From Blautia sp. MSJ-9 (GTDB taxonomy: Bacteria > Bacillota > Clostridia > Lachnospirales > Lachnospiraceae), in NCBI RefSeq assembly GCF_018919065.1, contig NZ_JAHLQG010000040.1:22304-86303 (forward strand): a stretch of DNA of 64,000 bases, in the 5' to 3' direction. The notes beneath the pieces were generated by a model that worked only from the letters and a program-made list of their open reading frames with translations, had not been told where the DNA came from and ran no database searches. The translations under genes and the position numbers were made by a program. Position 1 is the stretch's first letter; the number at the start of each line of letters is the position of its first letter. This document shows positions 9,501 to 17,813 of this stretch, piece by piece.

Positions 9501-9644
9501 CAGATTCATTACACAGTAGTACGCGTAGCCAAAGGCCAGATGGGAATCGGCGGTGACGACAGCTGGGGAGCATACACCCATTCGGAATATCTGCTGAATG
9601 CAGACGGAAAGATGGAATTCTCCTTTAGCTTTAAAGGAATTTAA
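6519..9644 (+). CDS. lacZ: Beta-galactosidase, glycoside hydrolase family 2
   Basis: 1041 aa, the length of LacZ-type enzymes. It hydrolyses terminal beta-galactosides such as lactose to galactose plus the aglycone, in the cytoplasm (no signal peptide). Domain order: sugar-binding jelly roll (about 50-220, with WKFHY, HIQMEGYDAPQYANVQYPW), immunoglobulin-like domain, TIM barrel (about 340-630), and C-terminal small-chain domains (about 770-1035, with NFWRAPTDND). The catalytic acid/base is Glu480 in WSCGNES and the nucleophile Glu547 in CCEYTHAMGN. GAGGAGAACATAGGAGT precedes the ATG. The AraC gene upstream probably controls it, and a terminator at 9661 closes the unit. Exact substrate (lactose or longer plant/host galactosides) is open. 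Confidence 0.93.
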   Translation: MKAFDYSLVKDPQYFCDNRMEAHSDHVYYRDGNEMQTAVQDGTETFFRYSLNGLWKFHYARNYKSTVQGFEKEDYCCYDWDDIHVPAHIQMEGYDAPQYANVQYPWEGHEEIHPGQIPERFNPVASYVKYFTVPEHMKGKRLFISFQGAESGLALWLNGVFVGYSEDSFTPSEFELTDYLKDGQNKLAAQVFKWTSSSWCEDQDFFRFSGIYRDVYLYTVPDTHAYDLQIRAIPEENLDVADLEIKVKTWGKGSIAFRLEKDGECVLEEKKTLTEAGNEEADAEAFYIQKTNSSKTAQNSFVWKINNPKLWSAEDPQLYDLTIELYDEAGTIQEVIPQKVGFRRFEMKNGIMTLNGKRIVFKGVNRHEFSSVSGRHVSEEELRKDLRIMKQNNINAIRTCHYPDTSRIYQLCDEYGIYMIDETNLESHGSWDVAEFTKDYTHIVPHNKPEWLDMMLDRANSMYQRDKNHPAILIWSCGNESFGGKDIYEMSQLFRKNDPTRLVHYEGLFHDRSYNDTSDMESQMYPSVEAIKEFLAKDDSKPFICCEYTHAMGNSCGAMHKYTDLTDTEPKYQGGFIWDYIDQSIYKKDRYGKEFQAYGGDFGERPTDYNFSGNGIAYGGDREPSPKMQEVKFNYQNITAEVTADTVKVINKNLFVNTDTFDCKVTLAKNGKVIRTEALETVVEPLSEKEYKLPFEKAEAAGEYTVTVSFHLKEEKVWASAGYEIAFGQYVYQVQENASAETAAAKPQIIRSTHNIGVRGEHFEVMFSVLNGGLVSYKYAGKEMIEAIPKPNFWRAPTDNDCGNLMQMRYAQWKIASMYLSHKEYRKGAYGPSNLPQAEETDHSVKVTFTYLMPTTPASECQLTYEVFGDGKVKTTLTYDPVKELGDMPEFGVMFKFNADYDNVQWYGLGEAETYADRKKGEKLGIYQNKVVDNMARYMVPQECGAKEEVRWAKVTDRKGRGMYFEMDGESMMFSALPYTPHEMENAMHPYELPQIHYTVVRVAKGQMGIGGDDSWGAYTHSEYLLNADGKMEFSFSFKGI

Positions 9645-9660
9645 TATAGTTTATTTATTT

Positions 9661-9693
9661 AAAAAGCCATTTTCAGTCAGAAAGTGGCTTTTT
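9661..9693 (+). terminator. Rho-independent terminator after beta-galactosidase
   Basis: Stem AAAAAGCCA(T)TTT / AAAGTGGCTTTTT with one mismatch, 17 nt after the stop codon, ending in a T run. Confidence 0.8.
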
Positions 9694-9714
9694 AAATAAT
9701 GCTAATAACATTTG

Positions 9715-9743
9715 TTGAAAATAAGTGGAACAGGATGTATGAT
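9715..9743 (+). promoter_or_regulatory. Sigma-A type promoter for aldo/keto reductase operon
   Basis: TTGAAA at 9715-9720 and TATGAT at 9738-9743, 17-nt spacer with a TG just before the -10 box. It would give a leader of about 140 nt before the reductase gene. Confidence 0.5.
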
Positions 9744-9888
9744 TACAGAGTTTGAGTAATTCAAGTACATTGTTGCGTAAATAATTGTGTTAATTGCGTA
9801 GACGAGCGAGTGGTACAGTTATTTCGATAGAGAATGATAACAATAATATTCGGATTCGACATACTGCACGAAAAGGGGGAATTATCTT

Positions 9889-10884
9889 ATGTATCAGGCA
9901 GAGGAAAAACGTTATGAAACTATGAAATACCACCGCTGTGGTGCCAGTGGGCTGATGCTGCCGGAGTTATCTCTGGGTTTATGGCATAATTTCGGAGATA
10001 CCGGTGTTTATGAGAATATGAAGCAGATGTGCTTCACAGCATTTGACAATGGAATTACACATTTTGACCTTGCAAACAACTATGGCCCACAGCCTGGAAG
10101 TGCGGAGGCAAATTTTGGAAAAATCCTGAGAGAGGAATTTTCTGCATACAGAGATGAGCTGATTATTAGTACAAAGGCCGGTTACGACATGTGGCCGGGA
10201 CCTTATGGAAACTGGGGAAGCCGTAAGTATCTGATTGCCAGTCTTGACCAGAGCCTGAAACGTCTTGGTCTGGATTATGTAGATATCTTCTATCATCACA
10301 GACTGGATCCGGAGACTCCTCTTGAGGAGACCATGGAGGCTCTTGAACAGATCGTCAGAAGCGGAAAGGCATTGTATGTTGGAATTTCCAACTATGATGG
10401 TGAGACAATGAAACGTGCCGCAGATATTCTGGAGGAACTGCACTGTCCGTTTATCATTAATCAGAATTCATATAATATTTTTAACAGAACAATCGAGAAA
10501 AATGGTCTGAAGCAGGCTGCTGCAGAGAAGAGAAAGGGAATTATTTCCTTTAGCCCTCTGGCGCAGGGAATGCTCACAGATCGATACCTGAATGGAATCC
10601 CAAAAGACAGCCGTGTCAACACAGACGGACGTTTTCTCCATGCAGACCAGTTCAGCGAGGAACGTCTTAACAGTATCCGCAGTCTGAATGCGATTGCAGC
10701 AGAAAGAGGCGAAAGTCTTGCTCAGATGGCACTGAAATGGATTCTCCGTGACGGAATTGTAACCAGCGTTCTCATCGGGGCATCCCGTCCACAGCAGATC
10801 CTTGAGAATCTGAAAGTGCTGGACAGTGCATCCTTCAGTGAAGAGGAATTAAAGAAGATAGATGAGTGTTCGCTGGCCTTATGA
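9889..10884 (+). CDS. Aldo/keto reductase, YghZ / L-glyceraldehyde 3-phosphate reductase type
   Basis: 331 aa TIM-barrel NADPH-dependent oxidoreductase. The AKR tetrad can be seen: Asp and Tyr in FDLANNYG, Lys in STKAGYDM and His in IFYHHR. The extended match GYDMWPGPYGNWGSRKYL is typical of the YghZ/Gpr subgroup, whose Escherichia member reduces L-glyceraldehyde 3-phosphate and methylglyoxal. AAAAGGGGG precedes the ATG. It lies between galactosidase genes and is followed after about 50 nt by an AraC regulator, so it may reduce a sugar aldehyde released in galactoside breakdown; that role is inference. Confidence 0.87.
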   Translation: MYQAEEKRYETMKYHRCGASGLMLPELSLGLWHNFGDTGVYENMKQMCFTAFDNGITHFDLANNYGPQPGSAEANFGKILREEFSAYRDELIISTKAGYDMWPGPYGNWGSRKYLIASLDQSLKRLGLDYVDIFYHHRLDPETPLEETMEALEQIVRSGKALYVGISNYDGETMKRAADILEELHCPFIINQNSYNIFNRTIEKNGLKQAAAEKRKGIISFSPLAQGMLTDRYLNGIPKDSRVNTDGRFLHADQFSEERLNSIRSLNAIAAERGESLAQMALKWILRDGIVTSVLIGASRPQQILENLKVLDSASFSEEELKKIDECSLAL

Positions 10885-10936
10885 TATAGCCGGGAGTTAA
10901 TGGTTGTTTATAAAACAGGAGAGCAGACTATATATT

Positions 10937-11848
10937 ATGGAAGATTCATATGTCTTACAATTACAGAAACCAAAATTCAGAGAATTTTATTTAAGCTACA
11001 GCGGCTACGCACAATGCGGGCCGCTACATTGCTATGGGCCGGCATCCCGTCCTCATTATCTGATCCATTTTGTAGTGAAAGGAAAAGGAATGTATCAGGT
11101 GTCCGGACAAAAACATTATCTCACTGCCGGACAGGGGTTTCTGATCGAGCCGGGTACACAGACTTTCTATCAGGCAGACAAAGATGATCCCTGGAGTTAT
11201 ATTTGGATCGGAGTAGGCGGCACCAATGCAGGAAAATATATTCGAGATATCGGATTAAACAGCGAGCAGTTGATCTTCCGTTCGGAAAGTGGAGAAGAGT
11301 TAAAGAAAATTGTGCTGGATATTCTGAAACATACAGAAAGTACCACTTCAAATCTGTATTATCTGCAGGGACGATTATATGATTTCTTTTCAGTTCTTAC
11401 AAAAGATGTGGTGATTGATACTTATCTGAGTAATTCAAGAGAAAAGAAATATGGAAGCGAAAACAAGTATGGAGAATATATCAAAGAAGCTATGGCATTT
11501 ATAAAAAATGAATATGCCTGTGGAATCGGAGTACAGGAACTGGCAGAGCATTTAAATGTTAACCGCAGTTATCTGTACACGATCTTTATGAATGAACTTC
11601 ATATTTCACCAAAGGACTTTCTGCAGAAATACCGTATTACAAGGGCAAGGGAATTGCTGGTTCTTACGGAATTGTCTGTAGAATCAATTGGAAAATCCTG
11701 TGGCTATGGAAATGCAGAACGATTTGCCAGGGCATTCAAACATGAAACAGGACTGACACCAACTCAGTTTCGCAGGCAGGACAGAAGTAAAAACCGAAGA
11801 AACCTGGAAGTGTCAGAGGATGGGCTGGAACAGCTGATCAACAGTTAA
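10937..11848 (+). CDS. AraC family transcriptional regulator
   Basis: 303 aa from ATG 10937; AGGAG lies about 15 nt upstream. TTG 10904, 7 nt after GGGAG, is an equally allowable start that would add 11 residues. The N-terminal AraC-type cupin has the pattern HYLIHFVVKGKGMYQV and GFLIEPGTQTFYQAD followed by DPWSYIWIGVGG, common in Firmicute regulators of alpha-galactoside genes (MsmR/RafR-like). The C-terminal double helix-turn-helix reads VQELAEHLNVNRSYLYTIF and VESIGKSCGYGNAERFARAF. It sits between the reductase and the alpha-galactosidase gene, the likely target. Confidence 0.85.
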   Translation: MEDSYVLQLQKPKFREFYLSYSGYAQCGPLHCYGPASRPHYLIHFVVKGKGMYQVSGQKHYLTAGQGFLIEPGTQTFYQADKDDPWSYIWIGVGGTNAGKYIRDIGLNSEQLIFRSESGEELKKIVLDILKHTESTTSNLYYLQGRLYDFFSVLTKDVVIDTYLSNSREKKYGSENKYGEYIKEAMAFIKNEYACGIGVQELAEHLNVNRSYLYTIFMNELHISPKDFLQKYRITRARELLVLTELSVESIGKSCGYGNAERFARAFKHETGLTPTQFRRQDRSKNRRNLEVSEDGLEQLINS

Positions 11849-11916
11849 CATTTTAAAGGTTCAGACAAACATAATGCCATAACGCCTCAGAATAACTTTC
11901 TCTATAATAATGTATA

Positions 11917-11986
11917 TGATATCAGCACAGCCGCGGAGCAATCCGTGATATCAAGTTAGGGTCAAAAAACCTTTTGCCCCTAACTT
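11917..11986 (+). promoter_or_regulatory. Structured leader of alpha-galactosidase gene: paired TGATATCA sites and a hairpin
   Basis: A self-complementary octamer TGATATCA occurs at 11917-11924 and again at 11946-11953, 29 bp apart. The second copy runs into a 9-bp perfect stem AAGTTAGGG / CCCTAACTT (11953-11986) with no T run after it. TATAAT at 11903 could be the -10 box upstream. The sites could bind an AraC or other dimeric regulator, and the hairpin could be an attenuator or mRNA-stability element; both readings are inference. Confidence 0.45.
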
Positions 11987-12022
11987 CATGTATATTGAAT
12001 TTATTATAGAAAGGGGACAGTT

Positions 12023-14245
12023 ATGAGTATTATTTTTCACGAAAGTTCAAAGACATTCCATTTATACAACAATAACATCAGTTATATTATGACCGTACTT
12101 CCAAATGGACATCTTGGAAATCTCTATTTTGGGAAAAGAATCCATGACAGAGAAGATTTTTTATATCTTCTTGAGATGAAGCAGCGACCAATGACAGCCT
12201 GTGTTTATGAGGGAAATCGCAAATTTTCGCTGGAGCATCTGAAACTGGAATATCCGGTGTATGGTAGTTCTGATTACCGTTATCCGGCAATGGAGATCCT
12301 TCAGGAAAACGGCAGCAGGATTTCTGATTTTACTTATGTAAGTTATACAATTGCAGCTGGAAAACCAAAACTTCAGGGACTTCCGGCTACATATACTGAG
12401 AATGACGAAGAAGCCCAGACCTTATGTGTAAAATTGAAAGATGAAGTAACAGGAATTGTACTGGAATTGCTTTATACTATTTTTACACAAGGGGGAATCA
12501 TCACCAGAAGCGCCAGATTTACAAACGAGGGTACATCATCAGTACATCTGTTAAATGCAATGAGCCTCAGCCTTGATCTGCCGGACAAGGATTATGTGTG
12601 GATGCAGTTTTCGGGTGCATGGTCCAGAGAACGTCATGTGAAAGAACGCAGATTAGAGCAGGGAATCCAGTCTGTGGGAAGCATCAGAGGAAATTCTTCC
12701 CATGAACATAATCCCTTTATTGTGCTCCGACGTCCATCGGCAACAGAAAATGCAGGAGAAGTGATGGGATTCAGCCTGATCTACAGCGGAAATCACAGAA
12801 TGCAGGCAGAGGTGGATACTCATGATACAACCCGTATCACTGTGGGAATCAATCCGCAGAATTTTGACTGGAAGCTGGACTGTGGTGAGAGCTTTCAGAC
12901 TCCGGAAGCAGTAGTAATATTTTCTGATAAGGGTCTGAATGGAATGAGCCAGACTTTCCATAAATTATATCAGAAGAGACTGGCAAGAGGTTACTGGAGA
13001 GACCGTCCCAGGCCAATCCTGAACAATAACTGGGAAGCTACTTATTTTGATTTTACAGAGGACCGTCTGGTGGAAATTGCTGCAAAGGCAAAGGAATGCG
13101 GTGTTGAATTATTTGTGCTGGATGACGGATGGTTCGGTGCACGAAGCAACGATTATGCAGGACTTGGTGACTGGGTGGCAAACAGAGAGCGTCTTCCGCA
13201 GGGAATCAAGGGAATCGCAGACAGGATTGAAGAGATGGGTATGAAATTTGGTCTGTGGTTTGAGCCGGAGATGGTGAATAAGGATTCCGATCTTTACCGT
13301 GCACATCCGGACTGGATTCTGCAGACACCCCAGAGGCATTCCTGTCATGGCAGAAATCAGTATGTGCTGGACTTCTCCAGAAAAGAAGTGGTGGACTGTA
13401 TTTATGAGATGATGTACAAAATCCTCTCAGAAGCAAAGGTTTCCTACATTAAATGGGATATGAACAGAAGTATTACGGAATGTTATTCAGCTGCACTTCC
13501 TGCAGACCGTCAGGGAGAAGTGTTCCACAGATATATTCTCGGAGTTTATGATCTGTATGAGCGGTTAAATACTGCATTTCCGCAGATTCTCTTTGAGTCC
13601 TGCGCAAGCGGTGGCGGACGTTTTGATCCGGGAATCCTTTATTATGCGCCACAGGGATGGACCAGTGATGATACAGATGCGGCAGAGCGTGTGAAAATCC
13701 AGTACGGCACAAGCATGTGTTATCCGGTAAGCTCCATGGGAAGTCATGTTTCTGTAGTACCAAACCATCAGTTAAACCGCAAAACTCCGTTACATACAAG
13801 AGCAAATGTAGCTTATTTTGGAACCTTCGGATATGAGCTGGATCTGAATAAACTGTCTGATGAGGAAATCAGTGAAGTAAAACAGCAGATCACTTTTATG
13901 AAAGAATACAGAGAACTGATCCAGTTTGGAACTTTTTACAGACTGAAAAGTCCTTTTGAGGGCAATGAAACAGCGTGGATGACAGTCAGTGAGGACAAAA
14001 AGACAGCGCTGGTATTCTGGTACAGGGAAAGAAATGTAGTAAACGCAGATTTTACCAGAGTACGGCTTCAGGGACTGGATCCGGATCTTATCTACAGAAA
14101 TGAGTATAATGGAACAGAAAACTACGGGGATGAGCTGATGAATCTGGGACTGCTCACCACAGACTGTACAGCAGGTGAACCTACAAGTGAAGACGAACCA
14201 TGCACAGACTATGAGTCCAGAATTTATGTTTTAACTGCAAAATAA
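12023..14245 (+). CDS. Alpha-galactosidase, glycoside hydrolase family 36
   Basis: 740 aa, the usual length of tetrameric bacterial GH36 enzymes, without signal peptide. It removes alpha-1,6-linked galactose from melibiose, raffinose and stachyose in the cytoplasm. The N-terminal beta-supersandwich is followed by a TIM barrel starting near RPILNNNWEATYFDF. The nucleophile is Asp479 in KWDMNRS and the acid/base Asp549 in WTSDDTD; other barrel motifs are VLDDGWFG, LGDW and LWFEPEMV. GAAAGGGGACAG precedes the ATG. It is a paralogue of the enzyme at 19,750 with shared motifs throughout. An AraC gene lies on each side. Confidence 0.92.
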   Translation: MSIIFHESSKTFHLYNNNISYIMTVLPNGHLGNLYFGKRIHDREDFLYLLEMKQRPMTACVYEGNRKFSLEHLKLEYPVYGSSDYRYPAMEILQENGSRISDFTYVSYTIAAGKPKLQGLPATYTENDEEAQTLCVKLKDEVTGIVLELLYTIFTQGGIITRSARFTNEGTSSVHLLNAMSLSLDLPDKDYVWMQFSGAWSRERHVKERRLEQGIQSVGSIRGNSSHEHNPFIVLRRPSATENAGEVMGFSLIYSGNHRMQAEVDTHDTTRITVGINPQNFDWKLDCGESFQTPEAVVIFSDKGLNGMSQTFHKLYQKRLARGYWRDRPRPILNNNWEATYFDFTEDRLVEIAAKAKECGVELFVLDDGWFGARSNDYAGLGDWVANRERLPQGIKGIADRIEEMGMKFGLWFEPEMVNKDSDLYRAHPDWILQTPQRHSCHGRNQYVLDFSRKEVVDCIYEMMYKILSEAKVSYIKWDMNRSITECYSAALPADRQGEVFHRYILGVYDLYERLNTAFPQILFESCASGGGRFDPGILYYAPQGWTSDDTDAAERVKIQYGTSMCYPVSSMGSHVSVVPNHQLNRKTPLHTRANVAYFGTFGYELDLNKLSDEEISEVKQQITFMKEYRELIQFGTFYRLKSPFEGNETAWMTVSEDKKTALVFWYRERNVVNADFTRVRLQGLDPDLIYRNEYNGTENYGDELMNLGLLTTDCTAGEPTSEDEPCTDYESRIYVLTAK

Positions 14246-14311
14246 TAACCGAATCAGGTAAGCTCCTTATGGAGGTTGCGAAAAGCAATAGACAGAAATA
14301 AAAAATCAACA

Positions 14312-14354
14312 AAAAGCAGGCAGAACGATCACATGGGATCGTCTACCTGCTTTT
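14312..14354. terminator. Bidirectional terminator between alpha-galactosidase and AraC genes
   Basis: AAAAGCAGGCAGAACGATC pairs with GATCGTCTACCTGCTTTT (one mismatch and a one-base bulge). It has A and T runs on the two sides so can serve both converging genes; it overlaps the last codons of the minus-strand gene. Confidence 0.75.
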
Positions 14355-15234
14355 CGTTAAATTTATCCATCATTTCTTTATGAGTCTTATAATTCTTCGG
14401 ACTCATTCCAAACTTCTTCTTAAAAGCTTTTGAAAAAACAAGCTGGTCTTCATAGCCCACATTATTAGCGATCTCTTTAACAGACAGACTGGTGCTGACC
14501 AGAAGACTGGCTGCTTTATGCATCTTATAATCAATGAGGAAGGTCTGTGCCGACATTCCAAGTTCTTTCTGAAAGGAACTGTTCAGATAGGCACGGCTGA
14601 TTCCGATATTATCTGCAATATCAGAGATGCCGATTCCTCTTTGATACATGTCTTTAATATATTCAATGGCAAGCTCCACGTAAACACTGGTGCTATAAGC
14701 ATATTTGGCATTTTTTTTGTTCTGTGCAGACTGTTTTTCATGAAAGTCGGCAAGCTCGGCTAACAACAGGATCAGATAAGCCTGGCGCCTTAGATCATTG
14801 GCTTTGGAAAGCTGCTTATGATCCAGCATATAAGCAATATGTTTCAGGATTATTTTCTGATCCGGTGCAGGAAGCACTAATTGATTTTTGGAAAATCCAC
14901 ATGCTCTTACCATTGAGTGAGCACGGATTCCACGAAAACCAATCCATGCATAAGTCCAGGGATGGGTTTCATCAGCTCCGTATGTGATTGGTTCATTAGG
15001 ATAAATTACAAACATCTGTCCGGAAGTAAGGCTCCAGGTCTGACCTCCGGCAGAATAGAATCCGGAACCGTCCAGTACAAAATGGATGATGAACTCATCT
15101 CTTGGCATGGAACAGATATGTCCGGGTGGGCAGTGTTCGTTGCCCGTATGGACCAGACTGATATCAAGGGAGCCCTCTTTCAGGTTTTCAAGACAGCGGA
15201 AAGTAGCGCTGTCCGTATATTTTACATTTGGCAT
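14329..15234 (-). CDS. AraC family transcriptional regulator
   Basis: 301 aa from the ATG at 15234, selected because AAGGA lies 9 nt upstream on this strand; the frame remains open further upstream to 15300 without a ribosome site. The N-terminal cupin (PGHICSMPRDEFIIHFVLDG, MFVIYPNEPITYGAD, HPWTYAWIGF) and the C-terminal double helix-turn-helix (GISDIADNIGISRAYLNSSF, VKEIANNVGYEDQLVFSKAF) are clear. It is transcribed away from the sugar ABC transporter genes with a shared 240-bp intergenic region, the classical layout of an activator for that divergent operon. Confidence 0.87.
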   Translation of the reverse strand: MPNVKYTDSATFRCLENLKEGSLDISLVHTGNEHCPPGHICSMPRDEFIIHFVLDGSGFYSAGGQTWSLTSGQMFVIYPNEPITYGADETHPWTYAWIGFRGIRAHSMVRACGFSKNQLVLPAPDQKIILKHIAYMLDHKQLSKANDLRRQAYLILLLAELADFHEKQSAQNKKNAKYAYSTSVYVELAIEYIKDMYQRGIGISDIADNIGISRAYLNSSFQKELGMSAQTFLIDYKMHKAASLLVSTSLSVKEIANNVGYEDQLVFSKAFKKKFGMSPKNYKTHKEMMDKFNEKQVDDPM

Positions 15235-15423
15235 TTGCACCATTCCTTTTTTATTTTCTTTGACTGGGGATATTATTGATATAAAGACATATGGATTCAT
15301 ATCCTGTAAATACGCACAAATTCAAGTCGTTGTTGACATTTTACCATATATTCAGCGTTTTTTCCATAACGATTATGACATAAATTCATTTCATTAGTCC
15401 ATTTAAAAAAATAGACAAAAACG

Positions 15424-15429
15424 TATAAT
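15424..15429 (+). promoter_or_regulatory. -10 box of the sugar ABC transporter operon
   Basis: TATAAT at 15424-15429, 48 nt before the start codon, with no good -35 hexamer at the proper distance. A weak -35 fits activation by the divergent AraC protein. Confidence 0.4.
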
Positions 15430-15476
15430 AAGAATCACAAGGAACACGTCGAAACGACGAATAAAGGAGGATGTAT

Positions 15477-16742
15477 ATGAGAAAAAACATGAAAAAACTC
15501 ACAGTCGCAACAGTGATCGGTGCTATGACAGTTACAGCACTTGCACCGGTAAGTGCACAGGCGAAAGACAAAACTCTGACAGTTGCAATCTGGGATAACG
15601 GACAGAAAGCCGGACTTCAGGAGATCATGGATGAGTTTACAAAAGAGACAGGAATTAAAACTGAACTTCAGGTAGTAGAGTGGAGCAGCTACTGGACACT
15701 TCTTGAAGCAGGTGCATCAGGCGGAGATATGCCGGACGTATTCTGGATGCATTCCAACGAAGCAGTAAGATATATGTCCAATGATATCTTACTTGATCTG
15801 ACAGACAAGGTTGCAGACAGCGACAAACTGGAAATGGACAAATTCCCGGAAGATATCAAAGAAATGTATCAGTGGGACGGAAAAACATACGCAGTACCGA
15901 AGGATATCGACACAATCGCTATGTGGTATAACAAAGATATGTTTGATGAAGCAGGAATCGACTATCCGGACGGAAGCTGGACATGGGATGAATTCTATGA
16001 TATCGCAGAGAAACTTACAAAAGAAGACGGAAGCCAGTATGGTTTCGCAGCAAACCCGTCTAACGAGCAGGATACATGGATGAATATTATCTACTCCATG
16101 GGCGGATGTGTACTGACAGATGATAACAAATCCGGTTTTGATGATCCTAATACTATCAAGGCAATGGAATTCGTTGACAAATGCGTTAAAAATGTAATGC
16201 CTCCTGCATCTACAATGTCCGAAACAGGTACAGACGTACTCTTCGGATCCGGCAAAGTAGCTATGATCTCTCAGGGATCCTGGATGGTATCTGCTTTCAA
16301 AGACAACGATTATATCAAAGAGCACTGTGATGTGGCAAGACTTCCGAAAGATGCTGAAACAGGAGAAAGCGTATCTCTTTACAATGGTCTTGGATGGGCA
16401 GCATCTGCAAACACAGATATGCCAGACGAAGCTTTCCAGCTTATTGAGTGGTTCGGTTCCAAAGATATGCAGAAGAAACAGGCTGACCTTGGTGTAACAA
16501 TGGCAGCTTACGAAGGAATGTCCGATGGATGGGTTAACAGTGTTGACTGCTTCAACTTACAGCCATACATGGATGCAATGGACAATATCGTATTCAGACC
16601 ACACACAAATGCAACACTTGCATGGTGGAACCCAATGTGCGAAGAACTGAAGAAACCATGGAATGATGAAGAAAGCATGGATGATGCATGCAAGAATATC
16701 GTTACTATTATGAATGATGCCATTGCAGAAGAGTCCTATTAA
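15477..16742 (+). CDS. Sugar ABC transporter substrate-binding protein, family 1
   Basis: 421 aa. ATG 15477 is preferred because AAAGGAGG ends 6 nt before it, while the ATG at 15471 touches the ribosome site. The N-terminus is a signal peptide with a lysine-rich start and an A-Q-A cleavage-like site, but it has no lipobox cysteine, unusual for a Gram-positive binding protein. The body matches family 1 sugar-binding proteins (MalE/UgpB-like): LTVAIWDNGQK, DEFTKETGIK, FWMHSNEAV, YNKDMFDEAGI, SMGG. With the two permeases downstream and galactosidase genes on both sides it probably binds an alpha- or beta-galactoside. Expression relative to the permeases may be set by the hairpin at 16781. Confidence 0.88.
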   Translation: MRKNMKKLTVATVIGAMTVTALAPVSAQAKDKTLTVAIWDNGQKAGLQEIMDEFTKETGIKTELQVVEWSSYWTLLEAGASGGDMPDVFWMHSNEAVRYMSNDILLDLTDKVADSDKLEMDKFPEDIKEMYQWDGKTYAVPKDIDTIAMWYNKDMFDEAGIDYPDGSWTWDEFYDIAEKLTKEDGSQYGFAANPSNEQDTWMNIIYSMGGCVLTDDNKSGFDDPNTIKAMEFVDKCVKNVMPPASTMSETGTDVLFGSGKVAMISQGSWMVSAFKDNDYIKEHCDVARLPKDAETGESVSLYNGLGWAASANTDMPDEAFQLIEWFGSKDMQKKQADLGVTMAAYEGMSDGWVNSVDCFNLQPYMDAMDNIVFRPHTNATLAWWNPMCEELKKPWNDEESMDDACKNIVTIMNDAIAEESY

Positions 16743-16780
16743 TTAATGTTTAACAAAACCATTCATAAAAAATAAGAAAC

Positions 16781-16862
16781 GGAAAAGCTGCCGCAGAAAA
16801 GATTCCGATCATGTGATAATCGCAGAAGTCACAACAGGTATGCAGATATGCGGCAGTTTTCC
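16781..16862 (+). promoter_or_regulatory. Long intercistronic hairpin between binding protein and permease genes
   Basis: GGAAAAGCTGCCGCA at 16781 pairs with TGCGGCAGTTTTCC ending at 16862, a 14-bp stem with one bulge around a 53-nt loop that has further pairing. Hairpins in this position in binding-protein operons are known to protect the upstream mRNA or cause partial termination, giving more binding protein than permease. Confidence 0.6.
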
Positions 16863-16907
16863 ATTCAAATCAGCAACAAAATTTTATGATAAGAAGGAGT
16901 GAGAGCC

Positions 16908-17801
16908 GTGGCAAATCCAAAAAAAGGTACCAGTCAGGCGCGGAATGAATTCATCTGGGGATGGGCGTTCATTCTTCCTACAATGCTTGGCCTGATCATC
17001 TTAAATATTTATCCCATATTTAAGACCATTTATGAGAGCTTTTTCAAGACCGGAGATTTCGGTAAGGGAAATATCTTCATTGGTTTTGACAACTATGTAA
17101 AGCTGTTCCACGATGCGGAAGTATGGCAGGCATTATTAAATACATTTAAATATGCTATTGTGGAAGTTCCGTTTTCCATTGCTATCGCACTTGTACTGGC
17201 AGTTTTATTAAACCGTAAAATGAAAGGCCGTGCTGTTTACAGAACTATTTTCTTCCTGCCTATGGTTGCTGCTCCGGCTGCAATCGCCATGGTATGGAGA
17301 TGGCTGTTTAACTCAGAATTCGGTCTTCTCAATCACATTTTTCACACAAAGATCAACTGGATCTCTGATCCGAAGATCGCAGTCTATGCGATCGCAGTGA
17401 TCGGTGTATGGTCTATCATCGGCTACAATATGGTTCTTTTCCTGTCCGGTCTGCAGGAAATCCCAAGAGATTATTATGAAGCAGCAAGCATTGACGGAGC
17501 AACTGGTGTGAAACAGTTCTTCCATATTACAATCCCGCTGCTTTCGCCGACCATCTTCTTTGTAATGGTTACCCGTGTTATCGGTGCCATGCAGGTATTC
17601 GACCTGATCTTCATGGTTATGGACAGAAACAGTCCTGCACTTTACAAAACACAGTCACTTGTTTACCTGTTCTACCAGAATTCCTTTGTACAGAATAACA
17701 AAGGTTATGGTTCAACAATCGTCGTACTTCTTCTGGTTGTAATTATGATCATGACAGTATTCCAGAATATTGCGCAGAAGAAGTGGGTTCATTATAACTA
17801 A
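16908..17801 (+). CDS. Sugar ABC transporter permease, MalF/UgpA type
   Basis: 297 aa. GTG 16908 is preferred because AAGGAG ends 8 nt before it; an in-frame GTG at 16899 overlaps the ribosome site. Six hydrophobic helices, beginning with FIWGWAFILPTMLGLIILNIYPIF. The EAA loop that contacts the ATPase reads YYEAASIDGATG with Glu191, then FFHITIPLLSP. It forms the channel with the next permease. No ATP-binding subunit is encoded nearby, so a shared MsmK/UgpC-type ATPase elsewhere is likely. Confidence 0.9.
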   Translation: MANPKKGTSQARNEFIWGWAFILPTMLGLIILNIYPIFKTIYESFFKTGDFGKGNIFIGFDNYVKLFHDAEVWQALLNTFKYAIVEVPFSIAIALVLAVLLNRKMKGRAVYRTIFFLPMVAAPAAIAMVWRWLFNSEFGLLNHIFHTKINWISDPKIAVYAIAVIGVWSIIGYNMVLFLSGLQEIPRDYYEAASIDGATGVKQFFHITIPLLSPTIFFVMVTRVIGAMQVFDLIFMVMDRNSPALYKTQSLVYLFYQNSFVQNNKGYGSTIVVLLLVVIMIMTVFQNIAQKKWVHYN

Positions 17802-17813
17802 GGAGGGATAATT

